A stretch of DNA of 38,386 nt, taken from contig JAJZLQ010000102.1 of assembly GCA_021850605.1 (NCBI GenBank), forward strand, positions 1 through 38,386. Direction: 5' to 3'. Every line of letters starts with the position of its first letter. The stretch's first letter is position 1. This stretch comes from Actinomycetes bacterium. GTDB lineage: Bacteria > Actinomycetota > Acidimicrobiia > Acidimicrobiales > Acidimicrobiaceae. Of this stretch, positions 14,421-22,779 are shown piece by piece. The notes below the pieces were generated by a model. It was not told the origin of the DNA. It saw only the letters and a program-made list of their open reading frames with translations, and did not search any database. Made by a program: the position numbers and the translations under genes.

Positions 14421-17153
14421 ATGGCGAAACCACTTGTCATAGTCGAGTCACCGGCAAAGGCGAAGACGATCTCCAAGTTTCTCGGATCCGGGTACATGGT
14501 CGAGTCCTCGATTGGTCACATCCGTGACCTGCCTACCAGCGCCTCCGAAATTCCGGCCGCTCTCAAGAAGGAGAAGTGGGCCCGCCTAGGTGTCGACGTG
14601 GATAACGGCTTCAAGCCGCTGTACGTCGTCAGCGACAAGAAACGTGCCCAGGTCAAGCGATTGAAGGACCTCGTCCGTGATGCCAGTGAACTCTATCTGG
14701 CGACAGACGAGGACCGCGAAGGCGAATCGATCGCATGGCATCTGGTCCAGGTGCTGGCACCACGGGTGCCGGTGCGCAGGATGGTCTTTCATGAGATTAC
14801 CGAATCCGCCATAAATGAGGCCATCGAGCACACGCGCTCGATAGACGCCGATCTGGTCAGCGCCCAGGAGGCGCGCCGAATCCTCGATCGGCTATATGGC
14901 TACGAAGTTTCTCCGGTTCTGTGGAAGAAGGTGAAGCCGGCACTATCGGCGGGACGTGTCCAGAGCGTGGCGACACGCATCCTGGTACAGCGCGAGCGCG
15001 AGCGCATGAGCTTCTCCAGCGCCTCTTACTACTCGGTTCAAGCCGTCGGTGCCAAGCAGCGCTCCTCGTTCGAAGCCAGTCTGACGGCTTTGGACGCCGC
15101 GCGGGTGGCGACGGGCCGTGACTTTGCCGCCGATGGCCACCTGGACCGGGCAAGGCTGAAGAACGCCAAGGTGGTCGTGCTCGATGAGCGCTCCGCACAG
15201 GTGGTCGCCGATGCCCTGCGCTCCGGGACCCTCCATGTCGAGGCGGTCGAACAGAAGCCCTATCGGCGCTCTCCCGCCCCTCCTTTCAGGACCTCCACCT
15301 TGCAGCAGGAGGCCGGGCGCAAGCTCCGGTTCTCTTCCAAGAGGACCATGGCCGCGGCGCAGCGGCTTTACGAAGCGGGCCACATTACCTACATGAGGAC
15401 CGACTCGACTTACCTTGCCGAGGCGGCGGTGGCACAGACAAGGTCGATCATCTCCGATGCGTTTGGGCCCGAGTTCATGCCAAAGGCCGCCCGCAACTAT
15501 CGCAATTCGGTTAAGAATGCCCAGGAGGCCCACGAGGCAATCCGCCCGGCCGGTGATCGCTGGGCCTCGCCTGCGGAAATTTCCAGGGCGGTCGGCTCGG
15601 ACGAGGCCAAGCTCTACGACCTGATCTGGAAGCGCACCATCGCCTCTCAGATGACCGACGCCACCGGCACCTCGGTTTCGGTGCGTTTCTCCGCGCCGCT
15701 TGGCCTGAGCGGCCCGGTGGGGAGTCCTGAGGGCGAAGTTCTCACCCCGGGGACGGCCTACCTCGCGGCATCCGGCACCACCATTGCGCACCCCGGCTTC
15801 CTCCGGGTCTATGTGGAGGATACGGATGACGGTGATGACTCCGGCGACGAGCGGGACGCGATTCTCCCCTCGTTTACCGAGGGAGAGACCGTGGAAATAT
15901 CCGAGGTAACCGCCGCCGGACACACCACTACGCCGCCGCCGCGCTTCACTGAGGCGTCCTTGGTGAAGGCGTTGGAAGAGCTTGGTGTGGGTAGGCCTAG
16001 CACCTACGCCAGCATCATCTCGACCATCCAGGATCGCGGGTATGTCTTCAAGCGGGGAACGGCGCTGGTGCCCTCTTTCGTGGCCTTCGCCGTCGTCTCT
16101 CTTCTCGAGCAGTATTTCGGCTCGCTGGTTGACTACAATTTCACCGCGGAACTCGAGGACCGGCTGGACAAGATCGCCAATGGCGAGGAACCGGCGGTCC
16201 CGTACCTGGAGCAGTTCTACTTTGGCAATCACGCTCCGGGATTGAAGGGCCTGGTGGAGAGCCAGCTGGAGGAGATTGATCCCAGGGCCATCAACACTCT
16301 TCCCCTCGGGACCGGCCCGGATGGCAGCGAGTGCGTAATCAGGGTGGGCCGTTACGGGCCCTTTATCCAAATGGGTGAGCGTACCGCCCCGATTCCTGAC
16401 GGGATCGCCCCTGACGAGCTGACCATGGACAAGGCACTGGAGCTGCTCGAGTCGGTACAGTCCGAGCGCTTCCTGGGCATTCACCCGGACCTTGAACTGC
16501 CCGTTTACGTCAAGGTCGGCCGCTTTGGCCCCTTCGTCCAGCTTGGCGACGCCGATGCCATGCCGAAGGGGACGAAGCCGAAGACGGCGTCTCTTTTCTC
16601 GGCCATGACTCCACAGGCCATCACCCTTGAGCAAGCGGTGGAGCTGCTCTCTCTCCCGAGGGTGGTGGGCTTGGATCCCGAGGGTGGGCAGGAGGTGCTG
16701 GCCGCAAACGGCAAATTCGGCCCGTACATAAAGCGTGGTGCGACTTCAAGGAACTTGGAATCCGAAGAGAGGATCTTCTCGATAACCCTCTCGGAGGCCC
16801 TGGAGCTACTAGCGACCCCCCAGGCTGGCCGGGGCCGTCGTAGCTCCACCTCCGTTGAGCTTGGCGTCGACCCCGATGGCCGCAAGGTGGTACTCCGCTC
16901 CGGCCGCTTCGGCCCCTACCTGAGCGATGGAGAGGTCAACTGCTCGGTGAAGCAGTTCGAGGTGGAGGAAGGTCTGAAGCTGGAGCGCGCGATCGAGCTC
17001 CTGGCCGAGAAGCGTGCAAGCACGCCCGAAGGGGTGGCAAAGGCGCCGCGCCGCAAGGCGGCCGGGACTACCACCCGGAAGACCGGTACCAGCGCCGCTA
17101 CAAATCGGAGAACCGGTAAGGCGTCGTCGGCTCGAAAGAGCAATGCCGACTGA
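14421..17153 (+). CDS. topA: DNA topoisomerase I (type IA)
   Basis: 910 residues. The Toprim domain opens with KPLVIVESPAKAKTISKFL and has the metal site in ATDEDREGESIAWHL (D-x-D-x-E). The catalytic tyrosine is in HITYMRTDST. EELGVGRPSTYASIISTIQDRGYV is the typical type IA signature. Four C-terminal topoisomerase repeats are visible: GRYGPFIQMGE, GRFGPFVQLGD, GKFGPYIKRG and GRFGPYLSDGE. A basic Lys/Arg/Thr-rich tail ends the protein; both features are usual in actinobacterial TopA, which lacks the zinc fingers of the E. coli enzyme. It relaxes negative supercoils by single-strand passage. The last codons overlap the start of tmk by 11 bp, so the two are probably co-transcribed with holB. Confidence 0.97.
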   Translation: MAKPLVIVESPAKAKTISKFLGSGYMVESSIGHIRDLPTSASEIPAALKKEKWARLGVDVDNGFKPLYVVSDKKRAQVKRLKDLVRDASELYLATDEDREGESIAWHLVQVLAPRVPVRRMVFHEITESAINEAIEHTRSIDADLVSAQEARRILDRLYGYEVSPVLWKKVKPALSAGRVQSVATRILVQRERERMSFSSASYYSVQAVGAKQRSSFEASLTALDAARVATGRDFAADGHLDRARLKNAKVVVLDERSAQVVADALRSGTLHVEAVEQKPYRRSPAPPFRTSTLQQEAGRKLRFSSKRTMAAAQRLYEAGHITYMRTDSTYLAEAAVAQTRSIISDAFGPEFMPKAARNYRNSVKNAQEAHEAIRPAGDRWASPAEISRAVGSDEAKLYDLIWKRTIASQMTDATGTSVSVRFSAPLGLSGPVGSPEGEVLTPGTAYLAASGTTIAHPGFLRVYVEDTDDGDDSGDERDAILPSFTEGETVEISEVTAAGHTTTPPPRFTEASLVKALEELGVGRPSTYASIISTIQDRGYVFKRGTALVPSFVAFAVVSLLEQYFGSLVDYNFTAELEDRLDKIANGEEPAVPYLEQFYFGNHAPGLKGLVESQLEEIDPRAINTLPLGTGPDGSECVIRVGRYGPFIQMGERTAPIPDGIAPDELTMDKALELLESVQSERFLGIHPDLELPVYVKVGRFGPFVQLGDADAMPKGTKPKTASLFSAMTPQAITLEQAVELLSLPRVVGLDPEGGQEVLAANGKFGPYIKRGATSRNLESEERIFSITLSEALELLATPQAGRGRRSSTSVELGVDPDGRKVVLRSGRFGPYLSDGEVNCSVKQFEVEEGLKLERAIELLAEKRASTPEGVAKAPRRKAAGTTTRKTGTSAATNRRTGKASSARKSNAD

Positions 17154-17766
17154 GGTGAAACGCGGCCGCTTTCTGGTCATCGAAGGCGGAGACGGGGTCG
17201 GCAAGACGACCCAGGTGGCCGCGGTGGCCGCAGCTCTCAGCGCGGTGGGCAAGTCCATCAGGGCAACCCGGGAGCCCGGTGGCACGGAACTGGGAGAGCA
17301 GTTGAGGGCGCTCTTGGCCAGTGACCACGAGATCGACCCGATCGCCGAGGCGCTGCTCCTGCTCGCAGCCCGGGCCCAGCATTGCGCCGAAGTGATACGG
17401 CCGGCGCTCGCGCGCGGAGAGTGGGTGCTGTCCGATCGCTTCGAGGGTTCCTTCTACGCGTATCAGGGTTACGGACGTGGGATACCGCTCGCAGACCTCG
17501 AGACCGTGAACAACTTCGCCGCCGGCGGCGTTCGGCCGGATCTGACCATCCTGCTAAGCAGCCAAGTGGTGGGAGGTCATCGCAAGCTGGACGGCTCGGA
17601 TCGGTTCGAAGGAATGGGTGAGGACTTCCAGTCCCGTGTGGAGGAGGGCTACTTGGTGCTCGCCGAACGGCACGGCTGGGAGGTAGTTGACAGCCACGGC
17701 AGCCGTTCGGAGGTCACTGAGCGCATCTTGGCGGCGATAGAGCGTCGTTTGGGGATCGAAGCATGA
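17143..17766 (+). CDS. tmk: Thymidylate kinase
   Basis: 207 residues from ATG 17143; GTG 17155 is an alternative start four codons later. P-loop IEGGDGVGKTTQ near residues 13-24, DR motif in VLSDRFEGSFYAYQGYGRG, and TREPGGTELGEQLR typical of bacterial TMK. It phosphorylates dTMP to dTDP with ATP, the last dedicated step of dTTP supply. The lid region after the DRF motif, GSDRFEGMGEDFQSRVEEGY, carries the arginine-rich pattern in modified form. The gene starts inside topA and its stop overlaps the holB start (ATGA), consistent with a topA-tmk-holB operon. Confidence 0.95.
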   Translation: MPTEVKRGRFLVIEGGDGVGKTTQVAAVAAALSAVGKSIRATREPGGTELGEQLRALLASDHEIDPIAEALLLLAARAQHCAEVIRPALARGEWVLSDRFEGSFYAYQGYGRGIPLADLETVNNFAAGGVRPDLTILLSSQVVGGHRKLDGSDRFEGMGEDFQSRVEEGYLVLAERHGWEVVDSHGSRSEVTERILAAIERRLGIEA

Positions 17767-18824
17767 GCAGGGTCGATGCCTCACCACCACCGGTATTGCT
17801 CCGACTGGGGTTCCAGGCCACGCTCGCCCCGGTCCTGGCCGCGCACCTGGCCTCTCCGCGACACGCATACCTCTTTCTCGGGCCGCCCGGCAGTGGCAAG
17901 GAGGAGTGGGCAACCGCCTTTGCGGCGGCACTGATATGCCCGAACGGGGGCTGCGGCGAATGTGGCGACTGCCGTTCCGCGCTTGCCGGCACCCACCCGG
18001 ATGTCAACGTGTTCGCCAATCGCGACGGCTCGATGTCGGTGGAGGACGCACGCCGCGCCATCAGGTACGCCTCCCTCTCGCCATCGGGAGCCAGATACCG
18101 GGTGGTTGTTCTCGAGGAGTTCGAGAATATCGGACGTGTGGCGCCGGTTCTGCTCAAGGCCATTGAGGAGCCGCCGCCGTCGACACTGTACGTTTTGGTC
18201 GCATCAGCGGCCGGAAACGAGATGGCCACCATCGCATCCCGGTGTGTAAAGGTCAACTTCCCGCCGGTCGACGCTCGGGAGATCGAGAGCCTTCTGATTG
18301 CGCGCGGCGCCGATGCGGGCGAGGCCGCGAGTGCCGCCGAGCTGTGTGGGGGCAGCCTGGCCAAGGCGCGGGAGCTGGTGGCCGGAGGCTTCCTGCCCCG
18401 CCGGCTTTCGCTATGGCGTGGCGCGGCGAGCGAGCGACCGCGCAGCGGCTTTGAACTTATGCGCCAGGCCGGCGCCTTGACGGGGTTCGTGGACGAGGTG
18501 GTGGCCGATCGCAAGCGGGAAGGCGAGGCGGCCCTGGCGCAGCTTCGTGAACGTGTTGCAAAAGGGGGCGCGAGCCGCGGCGTTGTGAAGGAAGCGGAGG
18601 CGGACCTGGCGCGCGAGCTGCGGTGGCTGCGGCGTAGCGAGTTCGAGCTCGGCTTCGCCATCATGCTTGCCCAGCTACGGCCACCGCTTGGCGCGGGTGA
18701 TCCGACGTCGGCTTACCTGGCCTACTCCCGCGTGGAGGAGCGTGTTCGCATTGCAATGCGTCGGCTCGCGGCGGGCGTTAGCGAGGTCAACGTGCTTGGC
18801 GCGCTGTTGGGGGACCAACCATGA
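17763..18824 (+). CDS. holB: DNA polymerase III subunit delta'
   Basis: 353 residues. AAA+ clamp-loader fold: P-loop-like GPPGSGKEEW (Thr/Ser replaced by Glu, as tolerated in delta', which need not hydrolyse ATP), a four-cysteine zinc module CPNGGCGECGDC, VVLEEFENIGRVAPVLLKAIEEPP (sensor/Walker B region with the typical KxIEEPP), and the SRC arginine-finger motif in IASRCVKV. It belongs to the clamp loader that places the beta clamp on primed DNA. It starts within the tmk stop and is followed by tRNA-Thr, a common actinobacterial order. Confidence 0.92.
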   Translation: MSRVDASPPPVLLRLGFQATLAPVLAAHLASPRHAYLFLGPPGSGKEEWATAFAAALICPNGGCGECGDCRSALAGTHPDVNVFANRDGSMSVEDARRAIRYASLSPSGARYRVVVLEEFENIGRVAPVLLKAIEEPPPSTLYVLVASAAGNEMATIASRCVKVNFPPVDAREIESLLIARGADAGEAASAAELCGGSLAKARELVAGGFLPRRLSLWRGAASERPRSGFELMRQAGALTGFVDEVVADRKREGEAALAQLRERVAKGGASRGVVKEAEADLARELRWLRRSEFELGFAIMLAQLRPPLGAGDPTSAYLAYSRVEERVRIAMRRLAAGVSEVNVLGALLGDQP

Positions 18825-18849
18825 AGCTGGCTAGGATTAACGCATCCGG

Positions 18850-18925
18850 GCCCGGGTAGCTCAGTCGGCAGAGCAGCTCACTCGTAATGAGCAGGTCAGG
18901 GGTTCAAATCCCCTCTCGGGCTCCA
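18850..18925 (+). tRNA. tRNA-Thr (anticodon CGU)
   Basis: A complete cloverleaf can be folded: acceptor GCCCGGG/CTCGGGC, D arm with AGTCGGCAGA, anticodon stem GCTCA/TGAGC with loop CTCGTAA (anticodon CGT at 18883-18885), T arm AGGGG-TTCAAAT-CCCCT, discriminator T and an encoded CCA end at 18923-18925. It decodes ACG codons, which are frequent in a high-GC genome. Confidence 0.96.
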
Positions 18926-18949
18926 TTCTTTGCCCTTGCGTTTGACGGC

Positions 18950-19399
18950 TCAGTCGTCCGCGGCGCCGTCTGCGGGCCTCGCCCGGCGGAAAGCCGCGGA
19001 GGCCTCGGCGAGAACAGCCAGCTCGGTGATGTGCAGCGCAGTGAGCTCTTCCAAAGCTTCTTCGCCCATCGGCTCCAGGGCGATTCGAACCATACGCCGG
19101 TCGTTCCGGTCATGCACCCTCCGGATCAGCCCGGCCGCCTCCGCCCGATCGATCAGTCCGACGGCGGAATGGTGGCGCAGCTGTAGATGCTCCGCGATCT
19201 CTCCTATCGTGGGTGCCTCGGCGGAAGGGTGACCCCGCACGGCCAGGAGAAGCTGATGCTGGGAGGGTGAAAGCCCTGCGGCCCGGCATTGCTTCTCACT
19301 CCACGCCAGAAACCGGCGCAGCTGATCCCTGAAGGCGAGGATGTCCCGGTAGTCCTGGTCGCTAAAACGGGTATTGCGGTCTCCGGTTGCGCCGTTCAC
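18950..19399 (-). CDS. MarR family transcriptional regulator
   Basis: 149 residues with a winged helix-turn-helix. GLSPSQHQLLLAVRGHP leads into the recognition region TIGEIAEHLQLRHHSAVGLIDRAEAAGLIRRVHDRNDRRMVRIAL, where the wing DRNDRR is typical of MarR proteins. Flanking helices would form the dimer interface. Such proteins usually repress their own operon until a phenolic or other small ligand, or thiol oxidation, releases them; the single cysteine in EKQCRAAGL is near the N-terminus. Its start overlaps the stop of the ClC gene by 4 bp, so both are read from the ClC promoter, and autoregulation of that operon is likely (inference). Confidence 0.92.
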   Translation of the reverse strand: MNGATGDRNTRFSDQDYRDILAFRDQLRRFLAWSEKQCRAAGLSPSQHQLLLAVRGHPSAEAPTIGEIAEHLQLRHHSAVGLIDRAEAAGLIRRVHDRNDRRMVRIALEPMGEEALEELTALHITELAVLAEASAAFRRARPADGAADD

Positions 19400-21084
19400 T
19401 CGGTTGCCTCGCCCTCCGGGAAGTTGCCGGCAAGGTCATCCGCCGGGTTTGGAGCCGCGCGGCGCCGGCGTAATTGGTCGATCGTCTTCCCTGGATGCAG
19501 AGTAGGTGGCTGGGGTTCATTCTCGGACCGGCGCCGGGCCAGGGCGTCCGTCAGCGCCGAGCGGGGCACCATCCCTACCGGCGTCTCTCCGTCGACCACC
19601 AAAACCTGTTCGGCGCCGGTGGAGAGAAAGCAGTCGAGGACGTCCTGGAGATAGGAAGTGGGGCGCACGATCGGGAGCGTGTCGCGATCGGGAACCTCAG
19701 CCAGTGGCGTCATCACCTGCGCCGCCACTGCAGTGCGGAATGGGTCGACCTGGGTGTCGAATTCCACCCTGTATCCACGCCGCACCAGCTTGTCGGTCAT
19801 GATCCGCTCCGGCAGCATCCAGCCCGCAACCAGCTCGGCAATCGCGAGGCAGAGCAGCATCGGCACGACCAGGTGGTTGGCTCCCGTCACCTCGAGAGCG
19901 AAAACTCCTCCTGTCAGCAGGGCGCGTGCTGCCGCGCCGAAGGTGGCACCCATGGCGACCAGTGCGAAGGCCCCAGGCTGAACGTGCAAGGCGGGCAAGA
20001 GGTGGGCGAAGCCGATGCCGATGGCCTCACCCATGGTCGAGGCGATGAGGAAGATCGGCGCCAGCGTCCCCCCGGAGGTGTTTGACGCCAGAGCGATCCA
20101 CCATGACAACAGCTTTGCGCCTGCCAGTGCAAGCGCCGCTCCTGCCAGGAAGCGCCCATTGACTGCGTCCGTGATGGCCCAGTAGCCGACGGAGAGCGAT
20201 CCCGGCACGGCCAAGCCCACCAGTGCGAAGCCGAGCGCTCCGGCGATCGGATGCCAGAGTTCGGGGATACGCGAGCGCCTGAAGAGGCTTTCCCAGGCAA
20301 AGAGGCCTCGGTTGATGACCACCGCCAGTAACCCTGCGGCGGCCCCGAGTATCGCGAACAAGGGAAGCTGCACGGCCCCGGGAGTCTGGATACCTGCCGC
20401 GTGGAAGAGCGGCTCGGGACCCAAGGCGAGATAGTGGATCTCGGTGGCAACGGCGCAGGCGATGGAGAGAGGCAGCAGCGCCCGCAGGGAACGTTCAAAC
20501 AGGAGCAGTTCGAAGGCCATTATCACCGCGGCAATCGGGGTGGCGAAGACGCCGGCCATCCCGGCCGCGGCTCCAGTGGCGAGCAGGATGCGCCGCTCGG
20601 CCGTTGTCACCGTGAGGATCTGGCCGAGCAGCGACCCGATGCCGCCGCCCGTCACGATTATCGGTCCCTCTGCGCCGAAAGGGCCGCCAGTTCCCATCGC
20701 GATCGCTGCCGACAGCGGTTTGGCTATGACTACGCGAGGGCGTATACGGCTTTCGCGGAGCACGATGGTCTCGAGCGACTCGGGAATACCGTGGCCCTTG
20801 ATGATCGGAGTCCAAAGCGAGAGGCCGACCACTGCGAGTGCGCCCACCACCGCGATGGGGATGAGCACCGGCCCAGGGTGGTAGTGGGACAGGTTTGGCA
20901 AGGAGAAACCTACCCGCTGGAACAGAGCGAGATTGCTGATGAGAGCGACGAGCTTCACCACGATGTAGGCGGCCATACCGCCGACGATCCCCAGCAAAAG
21001 CCCCAAAGTGGCCAGGAATGCCATGCGCGCCGGGGTGGCGCCGAGGCTGACCTCATGACGAGGAGTCGGCCTGAACACGGTCAT
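19396..21084 (-). CDS. ClC family chloride transporter with C-terminal CBS region
   Basis: 562 residues from ATG 21084. About ten or more membrane helices are visible. ClC selectivity motifs are present: KGHGIPES (GxGIPE), GTGGPFGAEGPI with the gating glutamate of H+/Cl- exchangers, and GATFGAAARALLTGGVFALEVTG. The C-terminal 110 residues (QVMTPLAEVPDRDTLPIV ... VLVVDGETPVGMVPRSALTD) form a CBS domain pair that may bind adenine nucleotides. The gating glutamate suggests 2Cl-/H+ antiport rather than a channel. Upstream in-frame codons to 21282 are rejected because they encode polar low-complexity sequence outside the family. The promoter hexamer lies 8 bp before this ATG, consistent with a leaderless mRNA. 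The marR gene follows with overlap. Confidence 0.92.
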   Translation of the reverse strand: MTVFRPTPRHEVSLGATPARMAFLATLGLLLGIVGGMAAYIVVKLVALISNLALFQRVGFSLPNLSHYHPGPVLIPIAVVGALAVVGLSLWTPIIKGHGIPESLETIVLRESRIRPRVVIAKPLSAAIAMGTGGPFGAEGPIIVTGGGIGSLLGQILTVTTAERRILLATGAAAGMAGVFATPIAAVIMAFELLLFERSLRALLPLSIACAVATEIHYLALGPEPLFHAAGIQTPGAVQLPLFAILGAAAGLLAVVINRGLFAWESLFRRSRIPELWHPIAGALGFALVGLAVPGSLSVGYWAITDAVNGRFLAGAALALAGAKLLSWWIALASNTSGGTLAPIFLIASTMGEAIGIGFAHLLPALHVQPGAFALVAMGATFGAAARALLTGGVFALEVTGANHLVVPMLLCLAIAELVAGWMLPERIMTDKLVRRGYRVEFDTQVDPFRTAVAAQVMTPLAEVPDRDTLPIVRPTSYLQDVLDCFLSTGAEQVLVVDGETPVGMVPRSALTDALARRRSENEPQPPTLHPGKTIDQLRRRRAAPNPADDLAGNFPEGEATE

Positions 21085-21092
21085 GAGTGGAG

Positions 21093-21098
21093 AGTATA
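21093..21098 (-). promoter_or_regulatory. -10 element for leaderless ClC-marR transcript
   Basis: On the minus strand TATACT is followed by 8 nt and then the ATG of the ClC gene. No Shine-Dalgarno sequence is present. This spacing puts the transcription start within about two bases of the ATG. Confidence 0.45.
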
Positions 21099-21285
21099 TC
21101 GTGAAGCGATAATTGTGCCCGACGAATGTCCTTTTTCTGCACGGCCCAAGCAATCGGCAAGATTGGTTGCGGCGGCCCTTGTACGTCCGGGCGGGTTGTG
21201 TCAAGATTATTTCAGGCCGGTGCTCGGTGGCCGGGCCTCGCTTGAGTTCGGCGGGAATGTTCGCCGGGCTAGGGATGTGCATAGC

Positions 21286-21501
21286 ATGTTGCTCGGGATA
21301 TTTATCGGCGGAGCCTCCTTCCTCCTCTCTGGCTTTGGCCTGGTCGGACTGCTGCTCTACTTCTTGCCGACGGTTGTGGCCCTACGGCGCAAGGTGCCCA
21401 ACTCGGTATCGGTGCTCGTGATCAACCTCTTCCTGGGATGGTCGATCATCGGCTGGGTGGTTGCGCTGGCGATGGCTGTACGAACCAAGCCCACTTATTA
21501 G
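21286..21501 (+). CDS. Superinfection-immunity-like small membrane protein
   Basis: 71 residues with two hydrophobic helices (LLLYFLPTVVALRRK and INLFLGWSIIGWVVALAMAV). The LFLGWSIIGWVVALAMA segment is the hallmark of the Imm/superinfection immunity family (named after phage T4 Imm, which blocks injection of DNA by a second phage). Chromosomal homologues are widespread and mostly uncharacterised. AGGGA lies about 10 nt before the ATG; a GTG three codons earlier is an alternative start. A GGGAAT-N18-GTG sequence resembling a SigR promoter ends 6 bp before the ATG. The gene is divergent from ClC and lies upstream of the sigR-like gene. Confidence 0.75.
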   Translation: MLLGIFIGGASFLLSGFGLVGLLLYFLPTVVALRRKVPNSVSVLVINLFLGWSIIGWVVALAMAVRTKPTY

Positions 21502-21613
21502 GCGCGCCCGGTAGATCATGTATTCGTGCCCGGTCCGTCCTCGGGCCGAGCAGCTCAGTTGTCCCTCCGGCTGCAGCTTGGCGTCGACGCGAACACGGCG
21601 CGCCCGGGTCGAC

Positions 21614-21640
21614 GGGAATACAGCTTGGCTACCTGGCGTT
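21614..21640 (+). promoter_or_regulatory. SigR/SigH-type promoter (GGGAAT-N18-GTT) of the ECF sigma gene
   Basis: GGGAAT at 21614-21619 and GTT at 21638-21640 are separated by exactly 18 bp, matching the known consensus for Streptomyces SigR and mycobacterial SigH. It lies 40 bp before the sigma factor start codon, pointing to positive autoregulation. Confidence 0.75.
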
Positions 21641-21679
21641 AACGCTGTTCCAAAACTGCAGACATATGATGAAGGTTCT

Positions 21680-22255
21680 ATGGCGGATCAAGAGAGGTTT
21701 GCGGAGGACGCTATGGGCTACATTGACGCCCTGTTCTCGGCGGCCATGCGTATGACGAGAAATGCGGCCGAGGCCGAAGACCTTGTGCAGGAAACTTATC
21801 TGAAGGCTTACAGGGGATACGGGTCGTTCCAGGAGGGCACAAATCTGAAGGCATGGCTGTATCGGATCCTGACCAACACCTTCATCAACTCCTACCGTGC
21901 CAAGAAGCGCCGTCCCGAGGAGAGTGACTTGGATGACGTGGAGGATCTTTACCTCTACCGTCGCCTCGGCGCCCTCGAGGCAGCTCAGGCGGGCCGCTCG
22001 GCCGAGGAAGAAGTTCTCGAGTCATTCACCGATGATGAAGTCAAAGGGGCGATAGAGTCGCTTCCCGAGCAGTTTCGGCTGGCCGTGATACTGAGTGACG
22101 TCGAGGGGTTTTCCTACAAGGAGATAGCGGAGATCATGGATGTGCCGATTGGCACCGTGATGTCCAGGCTGCATCGTGGAAGAAAAGCACTGCAGAAGGC
22201 GTTGTTCGAATTCGGTGCCGAACGTGGACTTGTAGCAGGTCGCAGTGGAAAGTAA
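21680..22255 (+). CDS. sigR: ECF sigma factor of the SigR/SigH thiol-oxidative stress type
   Basis: 191 residues from ATG 21680, preceded by GAAGG. Region 2: [31 protein letters not shown] and [19 protein letters not shown], which read the -10 element. Region 4: [47 protein letters not shown], which reads the -35 element. The sequence is very close to Streptomyces SigR and mycobacterial SigH, which control thioredoxin, protein quality control and thiol metabolism genes during disulfide stress. The adjacent RsrA-type gene starts inside this gene (GTG 22245, 11-bp overlap), indicating coupled translation of sigma and anti-sigma. The upstream region carries the promoter this sigma factor would recognise. 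Confidence 0.92.
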   Translation: MADQERFAEDAMGYIDALFSAAMRMTRNAAEAEDLVQETYLKAYRGYGSFQEGTNLKAWLYRILTNTFINSYRAKKRRPEESDLDDVEDLYLYRRLGALEAAQAGRSAEEEVLESFTDDEVKGAIESLPEQFRLAVILSDVEGFSYKEIAEIMDVPIGTVMSRLHRGRKALQKALFEFGAERGLVAGRSGK

Positions 22256-22523
22256 TCATTCACACGATACATCTAGCGAATGCCGGGAAGTACTGGCTCG
22301 TCTTTACAGCTTCCTTGACGGGGAATTGACGGAGACAAGACGTCAGAAGATCCGACATCACCTGGATCAATGTTCGCCGTGCTTGGAGGCTTACGAGTTC
22401 GAGGCCGAGTTGCGTCAGATGATCGCGAACAGGCTTCGTGATCGTGTCCCGGATCTATTGCGAGTCAAGATTGCTGCATTGATCGACGTTGAAAAGACGT
22501 CCAGGGTGCGGGGCAAGGAATAA
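22245..22523 (+). CDS. rsrA: Zinc-containing anti-sigma factor (RsrA/RshA type)
   Basis: 92 residues, GTG start overlapping the sigma gene. ZAS motif: [16 protein letters not shown] supplies the first cysteine, and [11 protein letters not shown] supplies the H-x3-C-x2-C zinc ligands. In Streptomyces RsrA these residues hold Zn2+ when reduced and form a disulfide on oxidation, releasing SigR. The extra cysteines found further along in Streptomyces RsrA are absent here, so only the core redox switch remains. The protein should bind and silence the sigma factor under reducing conditions. Confidence 0.9.
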   Translation: MESNHSHDTSSECREVLARLYSFLDGELTETRRQKIRHHLDQCSPCLEAYEFEAELRQMIANRLRDRVPDLLRVKIAALIDVEKTSRVRGKE

Positions 22524-22541
22524 TTTCTCCGAGGGTGAGTT
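22517..22541 (+). promoter_or_regulatory. Weak SigR-like promoter before the small zinc-finger gene
   Basis: GGAAT at 22517-22521 and GTT at 22539-22541 are spaced 17 bp apart, one less than the consensus. The GTT is 9 bp before the ATG at 22551, which would give a leaderless mRNA. Suggestive only. Confidence 0.25.
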
Positions 22542-22550
22542 AGTCCTAGC

Positions 22551-22745
22551 ATGGCAAACAGAACCGAAGCAGTAGGTGGAACGCCAGTCTCCGGGATGTC
22601 CCGGGCCTCGAGGGCATATCCCAAGGACCGGGTTTGCAAAGAGCCCAACTGCGGAACTCGGCTCTCCATCTACAACAGCGGCAAGTACTGCTTCACCCAT
22701 CAGCCACTTACCGTGCCCAGAACACGGGGGCGTAAGATCTCCTAA
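22551..22745 (+). CDS. Small zinc-finger protein, third gene of the sigR-rsrA cluster
   Basis: 64 residues. C29-x4-C34-x12-C47-x2-H50 (CKEPNCGTRLSIYN ... YCFTH) makes a probable single zinc-binding knuckle. The N-terminal 25 residues and the C-terminal tail, PRTRGRKIS, are basic and flexible. No family name is recognised, although short actinobacterial proteins with the same C...LSxYN...C..H pattern exist to my knowledge. It follows rsrA by 27 bp with GAGGGTGAG upstream and may be co-transcribed with sigR-rsrA or from its own weak SigR-like promoter. A role as a nucleic-acid-binding or redox-sensitive accessory is possible but unproven. The following metalloprotease gene starts 34 bp downstream. 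Confidence 0.7.
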   Translation: MANRTEAVGGTPVSGMSRASRAYPKDRVCKEPNCGTRLSIYNSGKYCFTHQPLTVPRTRGRKIS

Positions 22746-22779
22746 CGGAGAGTCCACTCTCCTCGGGGAGGTGCGCCAA

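Noticed and set aside
14943-16634. Long open frame (563 codons) antisense to topA
   Set aside because: Arg/Gly/His-rich low-complexity translation typical of the opposite strand of GC-rich genes; topA on the other strand is unambiguous.
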